64,000 nt of DNA from positions 62,001-126,000 of the forward strand of contig NZ_VUNR01000002.1 of the NCBI RefSeq assembly GCF_009695585.1, in the 5' to 3' direction. The position numbers were made by a program, and so were the translations under genes. Within the stretch, counting starts at the first letter, position 1; every line of letters begins with the position of its first letter. The stretch is from Anaerovibrio slackiae. GTDB taxonomy: Bacteria; Bacillota; Negativicutes; Selenomonadales; Selenomonadaceae. The notes beneath the pieces were generated by a model. That model had not been told where the DNA came from. It made no database searches and worked only from the letters and a program-made list of their open reading frames with translations. Below, one piece after another: positions 35,856 through 45,143 of the stretch.

Positions 35856-36806
35856 TCAGACATCATCTGTCTCCATGCCGGCTAAATTTTTGCTTCTGTA
35901 ATAACTGACAACCTTATTCATGAAATCAAAGGCCGTCCTGACTATATCATTATTGGCAAAATAGTCAATGTGCCTGGAAAAACGATTGTTCACCACTAAA
36001 TACAAAAGCTCCAGCTGCTTGATTTTTTCCTGCTTGCTAGTAACGATTTTATCAAATACTTCCATAGCAGTAACAAAATCATACAAAAACGGCACAGACA
36101 ACTTAGTGCTGCGCATGGAAACACCAATCCCCGGAATCTCACTGACTATCCGGCATATTTCCTCCGATTTTTCCATCTGACCATCGTCCACTGCCCGCAA
36201 ATCATGCAACAGGCAGTTGTTGTGAGCAATACTATTTCTTATATTGCGCACGGAATAAAAATAATTTGGATTGACATGCTTCTGATCATATTTACTGTAA
36301 TAAAAATCGTACAATACAATCAGATTGGTAAAAGTCAGCACCTCTATGATATTCCACACTGCAAAATTATCCTTGTACTTCTTTATCAAACCAGCGGTAT
36401 ACGGTGCCTTCTGCCGTTCAATCTCCCTTGCCAGCCATGGCTGCTTTTTAAACAGCTCCGTCACAATGCTATAGCCATCCTCACGCTTGTTTTTCTGCAG
36501 GGAAGACAGAAGATTGATTTTGGCAAAATGCTCCACATCCATCACAATAGGAAACATAACACGCCTCAGATAAACATCCAGCAAGGACAGCTCCTTGAGA
36601 TAGGCAAAATCCAGATCAATATACTCTCCCATCCGGTCACCTTTGCGATATTTGTCATAATTATTGGCATAAAACTTCAATCGAAAATAATAAGTATGAT
36701 TCGCCAAAAACTCCTTGGCTTTTTTCTCATCAATCATCTCAAAGGTAATTCCCTTTGACTTCATCTGCTGAATCTGTCCATCAATGTTAAACTTTTCCCT
36801 TGGCAT
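35856..36806 (-). CDS. Abi_2 (AbiD/F-like) abortive-infection family protein
   Basis: The 316-residue protein fits the Abi_2 family: an N-terminal FLANHTYYFRLKFYANNYDK-type motif, LKELSLLDVYLRRVMFPIVMDVEHFAKINL (given as family landmarks), and a HEPN active-site motif RNSIAHN near residue 195. HEPN proteins of this kind are usually RNases; AbiD and AbiF abort phage infection, but many chromosomal members are untested. It is a single gene with AT-richer sequence than its neighbours, lying among housekeeping genes, which suggests acquisition by transfer. Confidence 0.85.
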   Translation of the reverse strand: MPREKFNIDGQIQQMKSKGITFEMIDEKKAKEFLANHTYYFRLKFYANNYDKYRKGDRMGEYIDLDFAYLKELSLLDVYLRRVMFPIVMDVEHFAKINLLSSLQKNKREDGYSIVTELFKKQPWLAREIERQKAPYTAGLIKKYKDNFAVWNIIEVLTFTNLIVLYDFYYSKYDQKHVNPNYFYSVRNIRNSIAHNNCLLHDLRAVDDGQMEKSEEICRIVSEIPGIGVSMRSTKLSVPFLYDFVTAMEVFDKIVTSKQEKIKQLELLYLVVNNRFSRHIDYFANNDIVRTAFDFMNKVVSYYRSKNLAGMETDDV

Positions 36807-36935
36807 ACATTCACATCCTATCTCGCAGAAACTTGACGCACGATAACATTAGTCAGGCAGGTAAACACGACTAACCCTGCCTCTAGCAATTCCTTTCAAG
36901 AACAATTCTACCTTAAACAAAAGTTTTCTGCAATG

Positions 36936-36972
36936 CAAAAATAACTCCCTGCCAGAAAGCTCCGGCAGGGAG
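36936..36972 (-). terminator. Terminator after ruvX
   Basis: The minus strand reads CTCCCTGCC, a 10-nt loop, GGCAGGGAG and then TTATTTTT. Confidence 0.9.
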
Positions 36973-36999
36973 TCACGCCCATAGGTAAATTTTATTTTC

Positions 37000-37422
37000 T
37001 TACAGCTGGGGATGGCTGTCCAGCCACCCCTGCAGGATGAAGACCGCAGCCATCTTGTCCACGACCTTCTTCCGCTTCTTGCGGCTCACATCCGCCTCCA
37101 GCAGGGAACGGGTTGCCGCCACCGTGGAAAGCCGTTCATCCTGAAAGACGATTTCCGCCTCAGGCACCGCCTTGCGGATTTCCTCGCAGAACTCCCTCAC
37201 GAACTCACAGCGAGGCCCCTCGGTGCCGTTCATGTTCCGGGGATAGCCGGAAACCAGCAGATTTGTCTCATACTGCGCCATCAGCTCCTGCAGCCGCGCC
37301 AAATCAGCCTCCAGCGTAGTGCGGCGGATAGTCTCCACCCCCTGCGCCGTCATGCCCAGAAGGTCGCTGACTGCCACGCCGATGGTCCTGTCACCAATAT
37401 CAAGTCCCAATGCTCTTTTCAT
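37000..37422 (-). CDS. ruvX: Holliday junction resolvase-like protein RuvX/YqgF
   Basis: The 140-residue RNase H-fold protein has [14 protein letters not shown] at the start, [10 protein letters not shown] in the middle and [10 protein letters not shown] with the catalytic glutamate. Members act in pre-16S rRNA 5' processing and possibly junction resolution. The start overlaps the stop of the IreB-family gene, so the two are coupled, an arrangement common in Firmicutes. Confidence 0.94.
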   Translation of the reverse strand: MKRALGLDIGDRTIGVAVSDLLGMTAQGVETIRRTTLEADLARLQELMAQYETNLLVSGYPRNMNGTEGPRCEFVREFCEEIRKAVPEAEIVFQDERLSTVAATRSLLEADVSRKKRKKVVDKMAAVFILQGWLDSHPQL

Positions 37423-37670
37423 CAGTGCTTCTCCAGATAGGAGCGGATAAGCTCCTCAAGAATCTCATCACGCTCAAGGCTGCGGATTTTCTTTCTCGCA
37501 TCCTCAAAGCTGGTGACATAGGTAGGATCTCCGCTCAGGAGATAGCCTACCAGCTGATTTATAGGGTTATACCCCTTCTTCTCCATGGAGGAACAGGTAC
37601 TGCGAATGATGCTCTCAGCCCGGTTTTCCTCAGCTCCAAAACGGAACATCATAGTTTCTTCACTAACCAC
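37422..37670 (-). CDS. IreB-family regulatory phosphoprotein (UPF0297)
   Basis: The 82-residue protein starts at GTG 37670 (AGGTGGG upstream) and reads [11 protein letters not shown], the family hallmark with phosphorylatable threonine. In enterococci IreB is a substrate of the Ser/Thr kinase IreK that tunes cephalosporin resistance. Pairing with ruvX is conserved; the alaS gene often found upstream is absent here. Confidence 0.92.
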   Translation of the reverse strand: MVSEETMMFRFGAEENRAESIIRSTCSSMEKKGYNPINQLVGYLLSGDPTYVTSFEDARKKIRSLERDEILEELIRSYLEKH

Positions 37671-37818
37671 AACAATCCCACCTTTCAAATCCAAAGCATG
37701 CCACTAAAAGTACGCTACTCTATCATGCTAACACAAAACGCTGAAAAATAAAAGCAAATTGCTGATGTATACAACAAAATAATATAGCTTCCCGGCTCAC
37801 CAGCTGCCACAATGCAAA

Positions 37819-39258
37819 TCAGCCCAGCTTCTGAGTCAGGAGCTCGTTGACCATCTGAGGATTTGCCTTGCCCTTGGACTGCTTCATAACCTGCCCAACC
37901 AAGGAGCCGATAGCCTTCTTCTTGCCGCCCTTGTATTCCTCCACGGCCTTCGGGTTGTCAGCAATAACCTTGTCCACGATTGCCTCTATAGCCTTGGTGT
38001 CGGTAATCTGTACCAGCCCCTTGTCCTTGACAATCTTCTCCGGGCTATCCGGGCTTTTCCACATTTCCTCGAAGACCTTCTTGGCAATCTTGGAGGAAAT
38101 GGTTCCCTTGCTGATGAGGCAAATCATCTCGCCCAGGCGCTTGGCATCCACAGGGGAAGCCTCGATGCCGATGCCCTCTGCATTCAGGTTCTTGGACAAA
38201 TCACCCATAATCCAGTTGGCAGCCAGCTTGGCATCCGCCCCGGCAGCCACTACATCATCAAAATACTCTGCCATCTGGCGGGAGCTGGTGATGATGCCTG
38301 CATCGTAGCTGGACAGTCCATACTCGCTCTCCAGACGTGCCTGACGGGCATCCGGCAGCTCCGGCAGGGATTTCCTGTATGCCTCAATCTCCTCATCAGA
38401 GGTAATGATAGGCACCAGGTCAGGCTCCGGCATGTAGCGGTAGTCGTGAGCGTTTTCCTTGCTGCGCATAGACAGGGTAACGCCCCGGTCAGGGTCCCAG
38501 GTACGGGTTTCCTGAATGACATGGCCGCCATCCTCCAGCACTTCCTCCTGACGCTCAATCTCGTATTCCAGAGCTTCCTCCACAGCCTTGAAGGAATTGA
38601 TGTTCTTCATCTCAGTACGGGTGCCCAGCACATCGGAGCCTTTCGGGCGGATGGAAACATTCAGGTCGGCACGGAGATTGCCCTCCTCCATCTTGCAGTT
38701 GGAAACATCAATGTACTGCAGAATGGACTTAACCTTTTCCATGTAGAGACGGGCTTCCTCCGGAGTAGACATATCCGGCTCGGAAACAATCTCAATCAAA
38801 GGGACGCCGGTACGGTTGTAATCCACGTTGGAAGTCTCGGAATCCTTGATGGTATTGCCGGAATGTACCAGCTTGCCAGCATCCTCCTCCATGTGAATAC
38901 GGGTGATGCGGATGCGCTTCTTGCCCTTGGAAGTCTCAATATCCACATAGCCATGCTCGCAGATTGGCAAATCATACTGGGATGTCTGCCAGTTCTTCGG
39001 CAGGTCAGGATAATAATAATTCTTGCGGTCAAACTTGGAGAAATTGTTAATCTTGCAGTTCAGGGCAAGACCTGCCTTGATGGCAAACTCCAGCACCCTT
39101 TTATTCAGCACAGGCAGCACTCCCGGCAGACCCAGGCATACAGGGCAGACATGGGTGTTATGCTCCGCACCGAAGGAGGTTGCACAGCCGCAGAAAATCT
39201 TGGTATTGGTCTTTAACTCACTGTGTATTTCCAGTCCGATGACTGCTTCGTAGCTCAT
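37819..39258 (-). CDS. gatB: Aspartyl/glutamyl-tRNA amidotransferase subunit B
   Basis: The 479-residue kinase-like subunit activates mischarged Glu-tRNA(Gln) or Asp-tRNA(Asn). [12 protein letters not shown] and [24 protein letters not shown] hold the zinc-binding cysteines; the C-terminal YqeY-like tail domain runs to the end. Order gatC-gatA-gatB is standard. It ends the operon; no obvious terminator is seen in the 125 bp after it. Confidence 0.97.
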   Translation of the reverse strand: MSYEAVIGLEIHSELKTNTKIFCGCATSFGAEHNTHVCPVCLGLPGVLPVLNKRVLEFAIKAGLALNCKINNFSKFDRKNYYYPDLPKNWQTSQYDLPICEHGYVDIETSKGKKRIRITRIHMEEDAGKLVHSGNTIKDSETSNVDYNRTGVPLIEIVSEPDMSTPEEARLYMEKVKSILQYIDVSNCKMEEGNLRADLNVSIRPKGSDVLGTRTEMKNINSFKAVEEALEYEIERQEEVLEDGGHVIQETRTWDPDRGVTLSMRSKENAHDYRYMPEPDLVPIITSDEEIEAYRKSLPELPDARQARLESEYGLSSYDAGIITSSRQMAEYFDDVVAAGADAKLAANWIMGDLSKNLNAEGIGIEASPVDAKRLGEMICLISKGTISSKIAKKVFEEMWKSPDSPEKIVKDKGLVQITDTKAIEAIVDKVIADNPKAVEEYKGGKKKAIGSLVGQVMKQSKGKANPQMVNELLTQKLG

Positions 39259-39260
39259 GC

Positions 39261-40736
39261 TTATTTACCTCCCAACTGCGCCCTGTCCTGATAGTAGGAC
39301 TGGCTCTGCTCATAAGTATAGGCAACGCGGATCAGGGTTTCCTCATCCAGTGCCTTGCCGATAATCTGCATGCCGATTGGCATCTTGTCCTTGTTGTAGC
39401 CGCAAGGAACAGAAATGCCAGGCAAACCGGCAAGATTCAGCGGCACGGTGCAGGCATCCTGCAAATACATCTCCAGCGGATTGTCAATCTTTTCGCCAAT
39501 CTTATAAGCAACGGACGGAGCCGCAGGGCAGATAATAACATCAACTTCCTTAAAGGCCTTGTCGTAGTCCTCCTTCACCAGGCGGCGCACCTTCAATGCC
39601 TTCAGGTAATAAGCATCATAATAACCTGCACTCAGGGCATAGTTGCCAATCATGATGCGGCGCTTTACTTCCTCGCCAAGATACTGGCTCCTGGTCTTGG
39701 TCATCATCTCCACCAGGTCAGCTGCATCCTCCGCACGCTCGCCATAGCTTACGCCATCATAGCGGGCCAGGTTGGTAGCCGCCTCAGCAGGGGCAATCAG
39801 GTAATAGGTAGAAATAGCATAATCCGTGTTTGGCAGGGAAATCTCCACAACCTCGGCACCGAGAGCCTCCAGCTGCTTGACGGCAGCCTTGACAGCACCC
39901 TCAACCTCAGGGTCCATGCCCTTGACGAAATATTCCTTCGGCAGGCCGATTTTCAGGCCCTTCACATCCTGCACCAAAGACTTGGTATAATCAGGCACCA
40001 CGCTGTCAATGCTGGTGGAGTCCATCTCGTCACGGCCGGCAATAATATTCAGGATGTTGGCACAGTCAGTTACATCCTTGGTAATAGGCCCGATCTGGTC
40101 AAGGGAGGAAGCATAAGCCACCAAACCATAGCGGGAAACGCGGCCATAGGTAGGCTTCATGCCCACAACGCCGCAGAAGGAAGCCGGCTGACGGATAGAG
40201 CCGCCGGTATCAGAGCCCAGAGCCCACACAGCAGTACCGGCAGCCACGGCAGCAGCACTGCCACCGGAGGAACCGCCAGGCACGCAGTCCGTATTCCACG
40301 GATTGTGAGTCGGATGAAAAGCGGAATTCTCAGTAGAACCGCCCATGGCAAACTCGTCCAGGTTGGTCTTGCCCAGCACAACAGGATTCTGGGCAGCCAG
40401 CTTCTGCACAACGGTAGCATCATAAGGCGGCACGAACTTCTGCAAAATCCTGGAAGCGCAGGTAGTCTTTACTCCCTTGGTGCAGATATTGTCCTTGATT
40501 GCTCCCGGAATGCCCTCCAGGAAAGCGATCTCCTCACCCCTGGCGATTTTCTCATCCACGGCCTTTGCCTGGGCAAGGGCCTCATCACGGGTAACAGTCA
40601 GGTATGCCTGCACATCACCCTCTACCTCATCAATACGGGCCAGCACAGCCTGGGTAAGCTCCAGAGAGGTTATTTCTTTATTTACCAGCATGTCATGGAG
40701 GACATGGGCAGGTTGTTCAAACAATTTCACAGTCAA
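39261..40736 (-). CDS. gatA: Aspartyl/glutamyl-tRNA amidotransferase subunit A
   Basis: The 491-residue amidase has the Ser-cisSer-Lys triad: K in [11 protein letters not shown], cis-Ser in [14 protein letters not shown] and nucleophile Ser in [14 protein letters not shown]. It frees ammonia from glutamine for GatB. Nine bases separate it from gatC and two from gatB. Confidence 0.97.
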   Translation of the reverse strand: MTVKLFEQPAHVLHDMLVNKEITSLELTQAVLARIDEVEGDVQAYLTVTRDEALAQAKAVDEKIARGEEIAFLEGIPGAIKDNICTKGVKTTCASRILQKFVPPYDATVVQKLAAQNPVVLGKTNLDEFAMGGSTENSAFHPTHNPWNTDCVPGGSSGGSAAAVAAGTAVWALGSDTGGSIRQPASFCGVVGMKPTYGRVSRYGLVAYASSLDQIGPITKDVTDCANILNIIAGRDEMDSTSIDSVVPDYTKSLVQDVKGLKIGLPKEYFVKGMDPEVEGAVKAAVKQLEALGAEVVEISLPNTDYAISTYYLIAPAEAATNLARYDGVSYGERAEDAADLVEMMTKTRSQYLGEEVKRRIMIGNYALSAGYYDAYYLKALKVRRLVKEDYDKAFKEVDVIICPAAPSVAYKIGEKIDNPLEMYLQDACTVPLNLAGLPGISVPCGYNKDKMPIGMQIIGKALDEETLIRVAYTYEQSQSYYQDRAQLGGK

Positions 40737-40745
40737 GCCTCCTAA

Positions 40746-41036
40746 TCAATCTTCCAAAACCTTTGGCACACGGAAATAGCCATCATCCTTCAAAGGAGCG
40801 TTGGACAAAGCCAGCTCTCGGTCCAGGGACTCCTTCACCACATCCTCCCGGAACACGTTGCTGACCGGCAGCACGTGAGCGATAGGCTGAATATCATCAG
40901 TAGGAACAGCACTGAGATTGTCAACATACTCAAGAAAATCATTGAGCTGCTGGGTGTACTGTTCTTCCTTGTCAGCAGGAATTGCCAGACGGGACAAAAC
41001 TGCTACGTTTTCCATATCCTTCTTGGTAACTTTCAT
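40746..41036 (-). CDS. gatC: Aspartyl/glutamyl-tRNA amidotransferase subunit C
   Basis: The 96-residue stabilising subunit reads MKVTKKDMENVAVLSRLAIP and ends RVPKVLED, as GatC proteins do. ATG 41036 was chosen over an in-frame codon five positions upstream because GGTGAG lies just before it. First gene of the gatCAB operon. A TATAAT about 40 bp upstream is likely its -10 box, but no good -35 was found. Confidence 0.94.
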   Translation of the reverse strand: MKVTKKDMENVAVLSRLAIPADKEEQYTQQLNDFLEYVDNLSAVPTDDIQPIAHVLPVSNVFREDVVKESLDRELALSNAPLKDDGYFRVPKVLED

Positions 41037-41168
41037 TTTCTCACCATCCAAATTTGAATCTGATTACAAAAACACCATAATATTATACACCATATGCAAT
41101 ATTTTTTCTACCCAAATCTCTAATCTATCCACTCCAGCCACATCCCCGGCATTTCAGCGGAAAAAAAT

Positions 41169-41197
41169 TTATCAGAAAAACATTTTTCTGATATACT
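41169..41197 (+). promoter_or_regulatory. EamA gene promoter with palindromic operator
   Basis: TTATCA (41169-41174), a 17-bp spacer and TATACT (41192-41197). The spacer is filled by the inverted repeat ATCAGAAAAA-CA-TTTTTCTGAT (41171-41192), well placed for a repressor. Confidence 0.6.
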
Positions 41198-41237
41198 ATG
41201 TACTGTATTATTTTAGCAATAACGAGGTGCAGTATCC

Positions 41238-42131
41238 ATGAATATTTCATCAAGAACCAAAGGCGTGCTGATGGCTGTCATCGGCTCCATTTTCTGGGGC
41301 GGTTCAGGGGTAGCCGCCCAGTTTATCCTGCAGGAAAAAGGCATGACTGCGGATTACCTGACGGCTGTCCGCACCATTGTGGCAGGCATCCTGCTGCTGT
41401 CCATCGATGCCTTCATCAACAAAAACAACATCTTCGCCATCTGGAAGGACAAGGAAAGCCGCCACCGGCTGCTGGCCTTCGGCGTGCTGGGCATGATGTC
41501 CGTGCAGTACACCTACTTCGTTGCCATCGAATGCAGCAACGCCCCTACTGCCACCATCATCCAATACCTGATGCCTATCCTCATCCTGGCATGGTTTTCC
41601 ATCACGGAGAGGAAGCTGCCCGGCCTGTCCCAGGTCATCTGCGCCATCATGGCGATTTTCGGCACGGCGCTGCTGGTTACCCACGGCAGCCTGACGGCCC
41701 TGGCCATCTCGGACAGGGCACTTTTCTGGGGCATCCTCAGTGCCTTTGCCGCCGCCTTTTACACAGTGCAGCCCCGCTGGCTGCTCATGCGCTGGCCTTC
41801 CCCCCAGGTCATCGGCTGGGCCATGCTCATAGGCGGTGCCGCCATCTCCCTTATCTATCCGCCCCTGTCATACCCAGGCATAGTGGATATACCTGCCCTC
41901 CTGAGCCTTGCCTACATCTGCGTGCTGGGCACTGCCGCCTCCTTCTGGCTGTATGTAACCAGCACCAAGTACATCCTGGCCCAGGAAGCCAGCATCCTCA
42001 ACGCCACAGAGCCCCTGGCATCCATCGTCTTCTCCATCATCCTGCTGGATGTCATGTTTGAGCTGCCGGAAATCATCGGCTCCCTGCTGATAATCATGCC
42101 GATTATCTACATTACGCTGAAACGGAAATAA
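41238..42131 (+). CDS. EamA/DMT-superfamily transporter
   Basis: The 297-residue protein has ten predicted helices in two EamA halves: GSIFWGGSGVAAQF at the start, and SLAYICVLGTAASFWLYVTSTKYI and NATEPLASIVFSIILL in the second half. Members export amino acids or other metabolites, or import them; the substrate cannot be told. SD GAGGTG precedes the ATG. It is divergent from gatCAB and convergent with recD2. The palindrome in its promoter implies control by a repressor that is not encoded beside it. Confidence 0.9.
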   Translation: MNISSRTKGVLMAVIGSIFWGGSGVAAQFILQEKGMTADYLTAVRTIVAGILLLSIDAFINKNNIFAIWKDKESRHRLLAFGVLGMMSVQYTYFVAIECSNAPTATIIQYLMPILILAWFSITERKLPGLSQVICAIMAIFGTALLVTHGSLTALAISDRALFWGILSAFAAAFYTVQPRWLLMRWPSPQVIGWAMLIGGAAISLIYPPLSYPGIVDIPALLSLAYICVLGTAASFWLYVTSTKYILAQEASILNATEPLASIVFSIILLDVMFELPEIIGSLLIIMPIIYITLKRK

Positions 42132-42139
42132 GCCGCCAC

Positions 42140-44275
42140 TTAGTCACGGCTTAATCTTTCCTTTAGCTTTGTATTGCGCTGGCTGACAGTGACATTGTGC
42201 ACTGCATAGGCCAGCGCTTTTTTGCTGCCAATAAGCACCAGCACCTTTTTTGCCCTGGTAATCCCCGTATAAAGCAGGTTTCGCTGCAACATGACAAAAT
42301 GCGTCATCAATATAGGCATCACCACAATGGGATACTCGCTGCCCTGGGCCTTGTGGATAGTGGTGGCATAGGCGTGCACCAGCTCATCCAGCTCGGACAC
42401 ATCGTATTCTATCACCCTGCCGTCAAACATGACCTGCAAGGTGCGCTCCTGCAAATCAACTGCTGTAATCCTGCCAATATCCCCGTTAAAAACTTCCTTG
42501 TCGTAGTTGTTCTTAACCTGCATAACCTTGTCATAGAGCCTGAAGATGAAGCCGCCCCGCCTGAGCCCCTCCCCTTCCGGGTTGAGGGCAGCCTGCAAGG
42601 TCTGGTTCAGGTTGGTTCCCCCCAGGACGCCCCGCTGCATGGGCGTCAGCACCTGCACCTCCGAGGGCTTCACCCCATAATACCTGGGCAGCTTGCTGCT
42701 GACCAGTGCCACAATCTCCTGCACTGCCGCCTCCGGCTCCTCGCTGTTGATAAAGAAAAAATCCGTATTCCTGCCATTGGAAATATCAGGAAACTCACCT
42801 TGGTTTATCCTGTGGGCATTGGTAATAATCCTGCTCTGCTGTGCCTGGCGGAAAATCCTGGTCAGGCGTATCACAGGAAACCTGCCGCTATCAATAATAT
42901 CACGCAGCACATTGCCTGCCCCTACGGAAGGCAGCTGGTCTATATCACCTACCAGCACCAGCCGCATATTGCGCGGCAGGGCTTTCAGCAGGGAGTTCAT
43001 CAGAATGATATCTATCATGGAGCACTCGTCCACAATCAGCACATCACCCTCTAACGGATTGTCCTCGTTGCGCTGATAGCCATCCGGGGGCTTGCATTCC
43101 AGCAGGCGGTGTATGGTCTTGGCAGGAAGCCCGGTAGCCTCCGACATGCGCTTTGCCGCCCTGCCTGTAGGGGCAGCCAGCAAAATCCGCAGGCCCATCT
43201 GGCCATAGGCGGCAATTATCCCCTGCACGGTGGTTGTCTTGCCTGTGCCTGGGCCGCCCGTCAGCACCATCACCTTTGACCTGGCCGCCTCCTGCACAGC
43301 CTGTGCCTGAACCTCATCATACTGGATGCCCAGCTTCTTTTCCAGTGCCTCCACATCCACCTGAGGTTCCGGGCGGAGGCTGTCAAAGCCTGATACATCT
43401 TCCGACAGCTGTATCAGCTTGTGAGCCGTGCCCTTTTCTGCATAGTTAAAGGCAGGCAGGAAAATGGCATCCTCCTCAAGAATCAATTCCTCTGCCTGCA
43501 GCATGTTGTCCAAGGTCATCTGCACATTGGCAATATCCGCCTCCAGAAGCTCCACCGCCTTGTCTGCCAGCTGGTCTCTCTCCGCGTATACATGCCCCTC
43601 GTCAGCAAGAGCGGACAGGGTGTACAGGATGCCGCTTCTGAGCCGCACGAAGCTATCCTTGCCAAAGCCCAGCTTTGCCGCAATAGTATCTGCCGTCCGA
43701 AAGCCGATGCCCCAGATATCATCCGCCAGCCGGAAAGGGTTTTCCTTCACCTTGTCAATGGCAGCATTGCCGTACTCCTTGTAAATCTTTGCCGCATAGG
43801 CGGTGCTGACGCCATTGGACTGCAAAAACAGCATGATATTCTTGACTTCCTTCTGCTTCTGCCAGCTTTCCTTGATCATGCTGATCCGCTTGCTGCCAAT
43901 GCCCTCCACCTGCCGCAGCCTGTCAATATCGTCCTCGATGACGGCGATGGTCTCCGTGCCAAACATCCGCACAATGCGCTGGGCAAACTTGGGACCCACT
44001 CCCTTAATCAGCCCGCTACCCAGGTATTTTTCAATGCCATACACCGTGGCAGGCATGGTTTCCTCCCAGCTTTCCGCCATGAACTGCCGCCCATACCTGC
44101 TGTCCACCTTCCAGCTGCCCTCCACCAGTAGCACGGAGCCCACATTGGCATCCAGCAGATTGCCCACTACTGCCACCAGCTCTGTATAATCCTTTACCCT
44201 TGCCTTCAAAACCGTGTAGCCGGTTTCCGGGCTCTGAAATGTAATTCTCTCCACCACGCACCGAAGCTTTGCCAT
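42140..44275 (-). CDS. recD2: RecD2-type ATP-dependent DNA helicase
   Basis: The 711-residue SF1B helicase starts at ATG 44275 (GGTGG upstream). Its N-terminal OB and helix-hairpin-helix part (LIKGVGPKFAQRI, LRQVEGIGSKRI) marks RecD2, which works without RecBC. Helicase motifs are Walker A GGPGTGKTTTV, DECSMID, GDIDQLPSVGAGNVLRD and the C-terminal ATTIHKAQGSEY. It is a single gene, probably in DNA repair. A TATAAT about 60 bp upstream may be its -10 box. Confidence 0.95.
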   Translation of the reverse strand: MAKLRCVVERITFQSPETGYTVLKARVKDYTELVAVVGNLLDANVGSVLLVEGSWKVDSRYGRQFMAESWEETMPATVYGIEKYLGSGLIKGVGPKFAQRIVRMFGTETIAVIEDDIDRLRQVEGIGSKRISMIKESWQKQKEVKNIMLFLQSNGVSTAYAAKIYKEYGNAAIDKVKENPFRLADDIWGIGFRTADTIAAKLGFGKDSFVRLRSGILYTLSALADEGHVYAERDQLADKAVELLEADIANVQMTLDNMLQAEELILEEDAIFLPAFNYAEKGTAHKLIQLSEDVSGFDSLRPEPQVDVEALEKKLGIQYDEVQAQAVQEAARSKVMVLTGGPGTGKTTTVQGIIAAYGQMGLRILLAAPTGRAAKRMSEATGLPAKTIHRLLECKPPDGYQRNEDNPLEGDVLIVDECSMIDIILMNSLLKALPRNMRLVLVGDIDQLPSVGAGNVLRDIIDSGRFPVIRLTRIFRQAQQSRIITNAHRINQGEFPDISNGRNTDFFFINSEEPEAAVQEIVALVSSKLPRYYGVKPSEVQVLTPMQRGVLGGTNLNQTLQAALNPEGEGLRRGGFIFRLYDKVMQVKNNYDKEVFNGDIGRITAVDLQERTLQVMFDGRVIEYDVSELDELVHAYATTIHKAQGSEYPIVVMPILMTHFVMLQRNLLYTGITRAKKVLVLIGSKKALAYAVHNVTVSQRNTKLKERLSRD

Positions 44276-44457
44276 AATGCCACCCTGCCCAAGTTTTATT
44301 TTCTGATTTGTCTGATACACATTATCTATGTTAATCTACTTTAATTATAACCGCAATCATATCCATTATATTACTTGAAAAAGATGCCGTAAAGCCCCTC
44401 GCCTTTAGCTGCATGGATTCCATCTTTTCATCTGGCTATAAATCTGATAATATATTA

Positions 44458-44486
44458 TTGTCTCAAATTGGCTATTTTTATATAAT
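44458..44486 (+). promoter_or_regulatory. Promoter of the ECF S-component gene
   Basis: TTGTCT (44458-44463), a 17-bp spacer and TATAAT (44481-44486). AATCTGATA occurs twice, at 44441-44449 and 44488-44496, flanking the promoter 47 bp apart, and could be sites for the neighbouring PdxR-like regulator. Confidence 0.6.
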
Positions 44487-44557
44487 CAATCTGATATTAT
44501 ACTATACAGCATATTCGTCATATTATTATTATCTTTTATTGTCAGGAGTGTGTTACC

Positions 44558-45061
44558 ATGAAATTCACTGTGAAAGAAATCTGCCTTACCGCCCTTTTTA
44601 CCGCCCTGGTCTTCGTCATGACCTTTGTGCCAAAAATCCCGATTCCCCTCGGCTATGCCCACCTGGGAAACGCTGCCGTGTTCCTCGGGGTTATCCTCAT
44701 TGGCAGGCGTAACGGTGCCATTGCCGGTTCCATCGGCTCCGGGCTGGCTGATCTTATCGGCGGCTTTGCCATCTGGATTATCCCTACCCTGATTATCAAA
44801 TACGTTATGGCCATGATTTTCGCCTATGCAGGTGGACAGGCACAGCCGGGCAATTTCTCCATCAACCGCCAGAGCATCATCGGGCTGGTGCTGGCATGCC
44901 TGTGGATGACTGTTTCCTATACAATTGCCGGAGCCGTCCTCTACGGCAGCCTTGAGGCAGGGCTTGCTTCCACCCCGGGACTTGCCATGGAGGGCGTCAT
45001 GAACGCAGTGGTATTCCTGATACTGGCAAAGCCTTTGCAGAAAATCAAGCTTTTAAAGTAA
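44558..45061 (+). CDS. ECF transporter S component (vitamin-binding subunit)
   Basis: The 167-residue protein has six helices. The start MKFTVKEICLTALFTALVFV, then IPLGYAHLGNAAVFLGVILIG and GSGLADLIGGF, is typical of small S components of energy-coupling-factor importers. The EcfA and EcfT parts must come from elsewhere (group II type). SD AGGAGTG precedes the ATG. A PdxR/MocR-like regulator lies 82 bp downstream on the same strand, which suggests a vitamin B6 compound as ligand. That is inference; other vitamins are possible. Confidence 0.88.
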   Translation: MKFTVKEICLTALFTALVFVMTFVPKIPIPLGYAHLGNAAVFLGVILIGRRNGAIAGSIGSGLADLIGGFAIWIIPTLIIKYVMAMIFAYAGGQAQPGNFSINRQSIIGLVLACLWMTVSYTIAGAVLYGSLEAGLASTPGLAMEGVMNAVVFLILAKPLQKIKLLK

Positions 45062-45143
45062 ATTGGGATTTGAGCATTTTTGATTCCATATATTCCACAT
45101 TTTGCATTTTTTATATTTTGGATTTGGATAGGGAGATATAGCC

